Below are positions 6,700-12,976 of a stretch of DNA of 12,976 bases, piece after piece. A program made the translations under genes and the position numbers. The stretch is from Isohypsibius dastychi. Taxonomy: Eukaryota > Tardigrada > Eutardigrada > Parachela > Isohypsibiidae. How positions within the stretch are numbered: the stretch's first letter is position 1; each line of letters begins with the position of its first letter. The notes beneath the pieces were generated by a model. It saw nothing but the letters and a program-made list of their open reading frames with translations, was not told where the DNA came from and made no database searches. The stretch lies in contig JAQIWT010001026.1 of assembly GCA_034696485.1 (NCBI GenBank), positions 1 to 12,976 of the forward strand, written 5' to 3'.

Positions 6700-7748
6700 A
6701 TGGTCCGCAAGTACGATTTCCTCTTGCATACCGGAGACGAAAAGGTCAGCCGTTTTCGATTGGTTGTCGGACGTTACCGATATCCAGCCACATCTCTTTT
6801 TCCTCTTGCCATGTGGTTTATATTTCTGTCCGGTGCTTGTGTCGTTTACGTATTGAATGTTAACAGTAAGTCGGATATCACAAGAAATCGCTGATCAGGA
6901 GCAGCGGATACTCTGTCCACTATCCACTGCTCCTGCACTGATGCGAACATTTACTGTAATGGTGTCACCAAGGAAACATTTGTCAGACAGCTTGTGTTCT
7001 GTTAACTGCATAATAATTCTATAATTCTAGCCAAACACACTTTCTTTGTCACAGGTAAAGTTGCCTGCTTTTGTGGTACAGGTTCTTGTACTTAGTGATC
7101 TGCCTTAGTGATCTTCGGATAAACTGGGAACCTTTCAACTTTCTAAATTTGTCTACAGGTTGAAATCTACCCTCTTCACAAATCTTCCCCAAAAACATTT
7201 ACTTCGAAAAACGTAATACCTCAGACTTTTAAATCGCAGTTTCGGTGCAGTAATTGTGCAACAACGTACATAAGGATTCATACTGTTTCTACGTTGCAGA
7301 TATCTTGTTTCTGTAATTCAGCTTGTTCGTTGTTCTAGAGCCTCATCAATCTGCTCAATTTTACTTACTGACCATGTTTACACCACCATTGATCCATTAC
7401 TTAACAATGATGATATTGGACATTACTCACGAGGAAAGCGAGAAGCCACCACCAGATGTCGACCCCAAAAAATGCACTGCCCTCTCCACAGTACGGTGGT
7501 TCCTGCGTGTTATGCGCCGACTGGGAACCGTGCCAGCTGTGTTCTGTGTACTGGCTCTTGCCGAGGGAATCAACCATTTTTACTTCGAGCCGCTTGATTT
7601 CTGGTCAACCTCGATGCCGTTCGGTGTTGTTTTTATTTTGTTCTCATTCTTCTCCAACTTGTTTGTTCTCGCTCTAGAGATGGAAGAAATTTCTGACGTC
7701 AGTGATGAAATTTTAGTACGAAACGCACCCTCTTCGCGAAAACAGTAG
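6700..7748 (+). CDS. F1 gene 3: four-TM orphan family member, frame mismatch at the intron
   Basis: Exon 1 (6700-6865, 166 nt) reads M-V-R-K-Y-D-F... VVGRYRYPAT, then TM1, and ends in phase 1 at A/GTAAGT, as in genes 2 and 5. The conserved exon 2 frame covers about 7323-7748. It reads VVLEPHQSAQFYLL, a TM2 region, THEESEKPPPDVDPKKCTA, TM3 with ALAEGINH, then FWSTSMPFGVV and TM4, with an 11-residue tail longer than in genes 1, 2 and 5. The problem is the join. The acceptor TTCAG ending at 7321 gives the wrong frame and an early TAG. The acceptor TTGCAG ending at 7299 gives the right frame but meets TAA at 7314-7316. So either one base is missing or extra near 7300-7325, a small extra exon exists, or the gene is newly broken. 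Exon 2 alone could start at ATG 7374. Confidence 0.6.
6896..6937. repeat. Hairpin inside the gene 3 intron, flanked by CTGAT repeats
   Basis: CAGGAGCAGCGGATA (6896-6910) pairs with TATCCACTGCTCCTG (6921-6935) at 14 of 15 positions around a 10-nt loop. CTGAT occurs on both sides (6891-6895, 6938-6942). It has the same layout as the tiny hairpins at 6037 and 6327 but an unrelated sequence. Without an empty site the insertion reading is an inference. Confidence 0.45.
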
Positions 7749-8188
7749 AAATGTGGAGAGGGCAAACGAATACTGTAATTCGAAGGATCAATGATCCAAA
7801 GGCCGGTAACAGATTTCGCACCTGGTTTGCAGATGGGTTTAGGTCGTCGCATTTATAATTACATGCAATCATGCAGCACGTGAGTATTACTTGCTCAGCA
7901 TCATTTGAGGCATCATTTGCTTCTATCAAGCTGTCAGTTCTTGACAAATTTAGGATTCACGAAGTGCACTCCGGCTTATGCCTTGCAGATCAGCATAAGC
8001 CATACATGGCCACTGAAAACCCGTGGCAGGTGGCAAGTGATGTCATATACAAAGTCTTGCACATCATAGACTAAGAACGCCGAACATATAGTTCCGTGCT
8101 GCTCCAAGCTGCATTGAAGACTGTTCAGTCAAGTCGAACGAGATTATCTGGGGAGGAGGAACGAGCATAAAAGAACGCATAATGTGGA
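7749..8188 (+). repeat. Downstream flank of gene 3, duplicated after gene 4
   Basis: Aligns with about 8651-8995. Shared landmarks are CACGAATGCTGTAATTC/AACGAATACTGTAATTC, TCAGTTCTTG(A/T)CAAATT, GATTCAC and GTTCAG(T/G)C(A/T)AGTCGAACG. Indels between the copies break every reading frame, so the open frame at 7871-8074 is not supported as a gene. A 9-bp perfect hairpin, GGCTTATGC/GCATAAGCC, lies at 7973-8001. Confidence 0.6.
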
Positions 8189-8241
8189 ACAGCTCACGTC
8201 CGAATGTTGGACTTTAGTTTCAGGGCAGCGTTTTTTTGATG
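8189..8241 (-). pseudogene. Fragment resembling the AP1G1 hinge exon end and splice donor
   Basis: CAGCTCACGTC(C/G)GAATGTT and the following bases through GCAGCGTTT match 12443-12493 at about 80 percent over 51 bp, in the same orientation. The matched part in AP1G1 is the end of the exon coding NAARKPKPKHSD plus its donor GTGAGCTG. Homology stops soon after the donor on one side and at about 8241 on the other. The corresponding frame here has one base missing and soon meets stops. It sits directly before the truncated F1 gene 4. Confidence 0.4.
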
Positions 8242-8396
8242 GACACATCTCGATCCTTCAAACACTCGAGAACGGTGGATCGGTGTCGTTGAACGGCGAC
8301 ATTACCAATATGGACCGTTTTCTGGAGGGTGTACAGGGCAACATGTCTGCAGAAATGATAAAGCCTGTCAGAAATGAACGGAAGGTCACTTGAGAT
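8242..8396. other. Unassigned open stretch between the AP1G1-like fragment and F1 gene 4
   Basis: A + strand frame is open from 8184 to TGA at 8391-8393, with a plausible-looking run [17 protein letters not shown]. It begins inside the AP1G1-like fragment, and a - strand frame is open over the same bases. I see no paralogue in the window and no splice logic, so I do not call it a gene. Confidence 0.2.
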
Positions 8397-8650
8397 GTTG
8401 ACTCCTTCGCTGTCCGAACCGTACGGTGCTGTATGGGAATCATGCGCTTACTAGAAACCATACCGGCCCTTCACTGTGTCGTGGCTCTTGCTGAGTAAAT
8501 TATTCATTTCGATTACGGAAACTTTGATTTCTGGTCGAGCTTGATGCCGTTCGGCGTTATTGTGGTTTTAGTTTATTCACCTCGAACTCGACTTTGGCCG
8601 TTTTTCTAAAATGGGAAAAAGTTCTTGATGTCAGCGACAAAATTTTGATA
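8397..8650 (+). pseudogene. F1 gene 4: dead copy of exon 2
   Basis: Homology to gene 3 starts at GATGTTGAC (D-V-D). The PKKCTA codons are deleted, then [18 protein letters not shown] and ALAE follow, with TAA where the family has GGx (ALAEGI). Next come FDYGNFDFWSSLMPFGV, a deletion and frameshift in TM4 near 8565-8585, further stops, and a remnant of the E-V-S-D-V tail. There is no exon 1 and no start of exon 2. FWSxxMPFG and the downstream flank tie it to gene 3, so it arose from a gene 3/4 duplication and then decayed. Confidence 0.8.
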
Positions 8651-9309
8651 TGAAAACGCATCATTTTCGCCGAGACACGGAATGTCAAAAGGGCGCACGA
8701 ATGCTGTAATTCAAAGAATCACAGACACTCCTCATGCTGACGGCCATGTTGACCCGGCTGGTTTTATTTTCCCATTTGTGTCCAGGTGACTACATGCAGC
8801 CTATGTGTCAAAATAGCGTGTTCACCTTCGAGTTATCATCTGCCTCTTCACAAGTCACACACCTGTCAGTTCTTGTCAAATTCATGATTCACAAGAACTG
8901 AGTGCATGCCGGCTAAGTTGTATTCTCTCACTCTACTTTACTTCCTCTATACACTGAAGAGTGTTCAGGCTAGTCGAACGGGATCACCAGACCAAATGCA
9001 AGTCACAACTCACAACCATCCAGACCAAATTTCTGTCTACGCAAATGCCCTCTGCTGAGCTGATTTCGGGCAGGGCAGTGCAGCATGGACCGCATGGACA
9101 TTGAAATTATTGATCTCCTAGGCCTGAACCATACTGGAAACTGAACTGACCATGCAGCATGCACAGAGAAGTTATTAATGTACTTACAGCAAATGAGAGA
9201 TGCCAAAAGCTGCATTTTCCTACGAGCAGCAGTGAGTGAGTGATTGAGTTTATTGAACTTGTGCAGTAAGCACAAGGTAGAAGACTGAAGATTTGTTCTT
9301 CGTTCCGTC
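8651..9309 (+). promoter_or_regulatory. Flank between gene 4 and gene 5, with conserved upstream block
   Basis: Positions 8651-8995 repeat the downstream flank of gene 3. From about 9000 the sequence resembles the 5' flanks of genes 2 and 3. The block GCAGCATGG (9080-9088) followed by GAAATTATTGATCTCCT (9103-9119) lies about 190 nt before the gene 5 ATG, and CATGCAGCATGCACAGAG follows. No gene is seen. Confidence 0.45.
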
Positions 9310-10041
9310 ATGTTCCGCAAGTGTGAATTTTATCTGAGAATCGAAGACGAAAAAGTCACACGTTTTCGATTGAGTCTGGGACGCTACGGATTTCCAGCAC
9401 AATGCTTCTTTTGTGTTGCGATGTTTTCCACTTTGCGCTGCCTTGCCTCCATACTCTGCGTTCTTCACACCAATGGTAAGTCGAATATGGCATGATTGCC
9501 ATTGGCATGATTTGTTGCTTACCATGTAGTCTTTAATATGATAATGAGGAGAAGTCAAATGAAACAATATTGAAACAAAACTTGAACAATACTCCTGTGC
9601 TCTGAGAAACTCGGCTCTTCACGAACAAACTTGTAGTGTTTTATGGTTACAGGAGTTAAAGTTGACCATCCTGGTCCATTCTACTTACTGGCTATGGCGT
9701 CATTTATACCAGTCCAATTTATTATCGTCCTGTTCTTGGTCGAGCTTGATGAGGCAAACGAGTCGCTACCGCGAGAGGCAGGCCCCATAAACTGCACTAG
9801 TGTCCGAACAGTGCGATACTTCCTGGGCATTATGCGCTTAGTGGGAACTATGCTGGCGGTTTCATGTGTGTTTGCTCTTGCTGAGGGAATCAACCATTAT
9901 GAGTACTACGAAAAGTTGGATCCACGCTCTATGCCGTTCGCCATCGTCTTGATTCTGGTGTCATTCTTCTCGAACTTCACTGTTGCCGCTTTTCTGAATA
10001 TGAAAGAAGTTTCCGATGTCGGTGAAAAAGGGCTGCCGTAA
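9310..10041 (+). CDS. F1 gene 5: intact four-TM orphan family membrane protein, two exons
   Basis: Exon 1 is 9310-9475 (166 nt, ATG followed by F-R-K-C-E-F), the intron is 9476-9652 (177 nt, GTAAGT...TTACAG), and exon 2 is 9653-10041 with TAA. The join is phase 1 and gives 184 residues with no breaks. Predicted layout: a charged N terminus with E-D-E-K-V-T-R-F-R and LGRYGFPAQ, TM1 about 30-52, a short loop, TM2 about 64-86, a polar loop with LPREAGPINCTSVRTVRYF, TM3 about 111-133, a loop with ALAEGINHYEYYEKLDP, TM4 about 149-171 and a short tail FLNMKEVSDVGEKGLP. There is no signal peptide ahead of TM1. The positive N terminus suggests it faces the cytoplasm. This is the reference copy for the array. 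I cannot link it to a known family; a lineage-specific tetraspan membrane protein is the most that can be said. Confidence 0.85.
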
Positions 10042-10082
10042 AAATCCTAATCGGTTCATTTGAAGGACTAACGAAACTCATA

Positions 10083-10180
10083 AAGCCAGGTTCAAAAAGT
10101 CCTGCGGTATTTTGACGTCACCGCAGTGTTAAGTCTACGACCGTGACGTCAAAAACCGCAGTTCTTATTGAACTTGGCTG
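10083..10180. mobile_element. 98-bp palindromic MITE with TA flanks
   Basis: The left arm AGCCAGGTTCAAAAAGTCCT... and the right arm, read inward as AGCCAAGTTCAATAAGAACT, continue into CTGCGGT and TTTTGACGTCAC, giving about 40-bp imperfect arms around a short loop. TA flanks at 10081-10082 and 10181-10182. It lies 40 bp past the gene 5 stop. The form is that of a Tc1/mariner-type MITE; there is no empty site to prove it. Confidence 0.6.
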
Positions 10181-10182
10181 TA

Positions 10183-10872
10183 GTTCAAAGAACTCTTTGT
10201 CAATGTGCTTAAAATTAATGTGTACTAAATCAGTCTCGATCTTATATACTCATATCTACAGTAGATGCAAAAACCTCAGTGTCTGTTTGATGTTTTTTCA
10301 CGGCGAATTTGATGTTTACACTCGAAACGATAAACTACGTTAACTAAGAAATCTTCAAAAAGACACCTCATTTGTGAAACAAAAGTTCAGCTGTTGTGAA
10401 TTTCAGAAGTTGCGGGGCGTGACACGGAAAGGCTATGAAACAAAAACTAATGCAGGATCGATCAACTTCCGGGACAATTCAAATACAAGACTTCCATTCG
10501 ATTCAACAGATTAACCGAGACACTGAATCAGTGTTATAAAGCTTGCGATGTTGACCTTTTATAAACTCGCTTTATTCGTTGAGGTCAGGTGGGCAGTGGG
10601 AAGGGAACTACGGTAAGAAGAAGAGGACCAGATCCGTCTTATCCACACTTCTCCGAAACATAATCCAGACGAAATATAAGCAGGTGAAAAATACCATGCA
10701 GGAACATTTGCAAACTTCGCTTGTGTTATTGGTAAACCTTAGGAGCTTCAAATCTCCTCCAATCCGGTCGTTAAAAAACCCCACCCATCCGAAAACGTGA
10801 AAAAAAAAACACCGGTGAATATAATAACTGGAAATAAACGCCGATAATAAATAGCTGCACAACTGCACAGTC
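10183..10872. other. Intergenic space and AP1G1 3' UTR; no gene supported
   Basis: This stretch separates convergent gene 5 (+) and AP1G1 (-). A possible AATAAA signal for AP1G1 on the - strand is at 10571-10576 (TTTATT on +), about 300 nt beyond its stop. Open frames at 10579-10800 (+) and 10608-10907 (-) overlap each other and show no splice sites or paralogues. Confidence 0.4.
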
Positions 10873-12723
10873 CTAGTGAGTTTCGGGAAAGTTTTCACCA
10901 TCACCAAGCCCCCACCCTACCACTGCTTATCGTATAACTGAACTTCAATCGGAGCTTCAAAGGCTTTGTCTTTGTATCCAGAGGTACACCACTCAGTTTT
11001 ATCAGCTGAGTAATTGGCGCCAATCCATGAGGTGCTATAGCAGTCCCGGAAGCAGGAGACAGCTCCAGCGTAATCTCCTAATCCGAGAAACCGAACACCA
11101 AAAAAATAACATACTTCTTAACTGGAGGTACCACGTTGCGGTGCTTATTTTGACTGTTTTGAATTTCTATCTTGGTCTGTAGACAATTGAATACTCTATT
11201 TTCCAAGTTCAAACAGATTAGTGAACTCTGACCAGAACACTTACATTCTGATTAAATACCTGATCATAATTTAAGTTGACGAATTGATCGAACCAAAAAT
11301 AATGGTCTGGCACGTACAGATGAGCAGAGCACGTTCTCATGCTATGCCTACCATATCAAAAGATATCATCTGTACGTGCACGACCAAAATTATTGAACAC
11401 AGCTGGCCTGATGGATTCAGAAGCTCAACTTCGCACTTCGTTTCCTCAAAACAGACACGATTTCATTCTGATTTTTCTGTATTTTCGAAATGAGCGCCCA
11501 AAATTAAGCTCAAACATCTAAGGGATACAGAATTGAAAACTGTATGTACTTGTTTTTTTGTTTTACGAATCATCAAGAAATGGCGTTAAAAGAGCACGTT
11601 GAAAGAAGCCAATTTGAGGTTGTTTCGTTCTAAGACATTTTGCTCATTAACTAATGAACCCAGATTTATTTAAAAGGACAAGTACATACAGTTTTTGATT
11701 CTGTTCAAATTGCATCTTCGGCAATCTGAAACAGATTCTTCCTGAATTCGGTACAACACCTCAAAGACAAACTTTTTCATACGTGATATCTTAAAGAGCA
11801 AACAAATTTAATTTTTTTCACATTTTGTTTCTGCTAGTCCAATCATTTAGGCATTATTTAATGTGTTTAGTTGACAAAAAGCGGTCACAGCTAGTGAGCT
11901 ATGGCTCTAGCGCCAAAACAGGCGTTCAACGTGGTACCTCCAGTTAAAAGCGAACTCACTTTTGGAGGAGAAACCATGAAGACGACATCACTCATTTCTT
12001 CCGTCAGGGAATTATATGCTGTCAAGCTGATACTTCGTGTTGTCGGGTCGATAGTTTGCAGCATGGTGAAATCGATTCTCAAACCATTCTTCTCGTAGGC
12101 GATAAAGGTCACTTCTCGACTTTTATGACCATTTCCGGTCAAATCAGGAGGGTCGAGAAGGAAATCATCCAAGGCGGAAGTGTGTTGCCGGTCATGTTGA
12201 ACTTTTTGAGCTGAGTGCGACATGTCCAAATCGAGAAGACTAAGAATATCCTGCGTACCGGAAGTCCCGGCTGTCGGATGGTGCGAAATAATGGAGTTTG
12301 GAGGGTGGTCCGAAGCCAGGAGGCTGAACTCATCCAGAATTCCCAACAGACTCTAAAATCCAAAAAAAAATATTAAATAAATTCAAACAAAGGTTTATCG
12401 TTGCAGTATAATCATGTTATTATATAAAATTCTGAAAAATATCAGCTCACGTCGGAATGTTTGGGTTTCGGTTTCCGAGCAGCGTTTCTGTGATTTTCGG
12501 CGCCTACTGCGAGCAAATCATCCGTATCATCTGCATGGGGAACAGTAAGCTCGGTTGAATTGCCGTTAGTGAACGAGCCATCTTCGTTTGCAGAACGCTT
12601 AACAATCGGCATTCTTTCCAGTATTCCGAAACGAAATTCGCGAGGTCGATCAAACAGACCGGAATATTCCGTGGCTCTTTGCTGGATTTCAACCGCGACG
12701 ACGTTGGTGGCCAGCGGATCCGT
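10873..12723 (-). CDS. AP1G1: AP-1 complex gamma subunit (gamma-adaptin), hinge and ear, 3' part
   Basis: Gamma-adaptin is a large chain of the AP-1 clathrin adaptor, which sorts cargo at the trans-Golgi network and endosomes. Exons, reading down the - strand: 12723-12451 (91 codons), 12352-11960 (131 codons), and 11077 to the end. The first carries the end of the trunk, VEIQQRATEY and LERMPIVKR, both close to animal AP1G1, then hinge. The second carries more hinge, with a clathrin-box LLDLD at its residues 39-43, then starts the ear: VTFIAYEKNGLRIDF... SDVVFMVSPPK. The third continues the ear: ITLELSPASG, APITQLIKL, KPLKLRLKFSYTISSG. The expected ear ending follows as GDGENFP with TAG at 10873-10875, but one base of a five-C run (10909-10913) must be ignored. 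As written, the frame ends earlier at TGA 10901-10903. Introns are phase 0. The N-terminal trunk is outside the window. Confidence 0.88.
11298..11394. repeat. Imperfect inverted repeat inside the TTAA element
   Basis: AATGGTCTGGCACGTACAGATGA (to 11323) pairs with TCATCTGTACGTGCACGACC (from 11366), with small gaps. The arms are about 27 bp around a 42-nt centre. It may be a nested MITE or part of the host element. Confidence 0.5.
11527..11704. repeat. Second inverted repeat inside the TTAA element, MITE-like
   Basis: CAGAATTGAAAACTGTATGT (11529-11548, continuing ACTTGT) pairs with ACAAGTACATACAGTTTTTG (11678-11697, continuing ATTCTG) with two mismatches around about 125 nt. TA precedes the left arm but TT follows the right arm, so a TA target duplication is only half preserved. 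Confidence 0.5.
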
Positions 12724-12976
12724 CTAACAAGAGACAATAATTTTCAAAACAGTAATCAGCAAAATGTAAGGAAAAACCAACAAAAGCCTTCGTGAACAAA
12801 ATACAGTATATACAAACATAAACAAATCGATACAATATACACATATAAACCACCAGCAGCACAATAAATGACGTCGACCAACTTCCACAAAAACTCAACC
12901 ACATTGAATAGATAACCTATTGATTTAACTGACCACAAGCCCTAATATCAATACCCTAACAGCTAGGCGGAGAGAG
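12724..12976 (-). other. Intron of AP1G1 upstream of the first visible exon
   Basis: The acceptor TTGTTAG abuts the exon at 12723. No stretch in 12724-12976 resembles the gamma-adaptin trunk, so the preceding exon lies beyond the window. The region is AT-rich with no other feature seen. Confidence 0.6.

Larger units (their letters stand above)
11122..11943. mobile_element. 822-bp TTAA-flanked element filling the last AP1G1 intron
   Basis: CTGGAGGTACCACGTTG at 11122-11138 is repeated as an exact reverse complement at 11927-11943. TTAA flanks both sides (11118-11121, 11944-11947). Removing the element and one TTAA leaves an intron of 56 nt, GTGAGTTCGCTTTTAAG...CGGATTAG, complete with donor, T-rich tract and acceptor. 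TTAA target duplication is the hallmark of piggyBac-type transposition, though a TA target is possible within the same palindrome. No transposase is readable, so the element is non-autonomous. Its interior contains two further inverted repeats. No gene is supported in it. Confidence 0.75.

Noticed and set aside
7871-8074. Plus-strand 67-codon open frame after gene 3
   Set aside because: The duplicate after gene 4 has indels and stops throughout the same region, so there is no sign of constraint.
8184-8393. Plus-strand 69-codon open frame
   Set aside because: It overlaps an AP1G1-like fragment on the opposite strand and runs into dead gene 4. No start context, splice sites or paralogue support it.
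9258-9276. Small hairpin CTTGTGC...GCACAAG upstream of gene 5
   Set aside because: A 7-bp stem is expected by chance in a window of this size and nothing else supports a function.
10579-10907. Open frames on both strands near the AP1G1 end
   Set aside because: Mutually overlapping, no paralogue or splice signals; the minus frame is the alternate frame of the AP1G1 last exon and 3' UTR.
10917-11077. Minus-strand cysteine-containing C-terminal exon (frame ending YDKQW)
   Set aside because: The phase-0 frame of the same bases reads the second half of the gamma-adaptin ear (ITLELSPASG, ITQLIKL, LRLKFSY), so the other frame is a shadow.
11284-11521. Open frames inside the AP1G1 intron
   Set aside because: They lie within the TTAA element, overlap inverted repeats and show no transposase motifs.
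1-12976. CRISPR array, tRNA, rRNA or bacterial operon
   Set aside because: No regularly spaced repeats, cloverleaf or rRNA-like sequence seen. The genes are spliced, so the window is eukaryotic.

Overview
This window looks like nuclear DNA from an invertebrate animal. It has spliced genes with GT-AG introns (about 56 to 250 nt where I can bound them), a clear AP-1 gamma-adaptin gene, tandemly duplicated gene families and several small terminal-inverted-repeat (TIR) elements. Gene density and short introns would fit an ecdysozoan such as a tardigrade, but nothing in the sequence fixes the taxon.

Layout. Positions 1-10041 (+ strand) hold a tandem array of an unrecognised four-membrane-segment protein family, called F1 here. 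There are five copies: gene 1 (391-773, second exon only), gene 2 (2879-3682, one in-frame stop), gene 3 (6700-7748, reading-frame mismatch across its intron), gene 4 (8397-8650, clearly dead) and gene 5 (9310-10041, fully intact, 184 aa in two exons). A second, unrelated gene-like unit (F2) follows genes 1 and 2. The block 'F1 exon 2 + downstream DNA + F2' at about 391-1745 is duplicated at about 3291-6302. Genes 3 and 4 form a separate, more recent duplicated pair with their downstream DNA.

The second F2 copy is a landing site for mobile DNA. Comparison with the first copy gives empty sites for three insertions. The first is a 1.04 kb element (4942-5981) with 265-bp, nearly identical TIRs around an open frame encoding an AT-hook protein. 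The second is a 34-bp hairpin flanked by a 6-bp direct repeat. The third is a 152-bp TA-flanked palindromic MITE. A 58-bp relative of the 34-bp hairpin lies just downstream.

Positions 10873-12723 (- strand) hold the last three visible exons of the gamma subunit of the AP-1 clathrin adaptor: hinge with clathrin-box motif, then the ear domain. Its last intron is 882 nt. About 826 nt of that is a TTAA-flanked, piggyBac-like insertion; without it the intron would be about 56 nt. The ear reading frame breaks in a run of five C (10909-10913) just before the conserved end of the domain. Because that gene should be intact, this raises the possibility that some other frame breaks in the window are homopolymer consensus errors.

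The F1 and F2 genes have no function I can name. AP1G1 is a trans-Golgi/endosome sorting adaptor and has no evident functional link to the array beside it.
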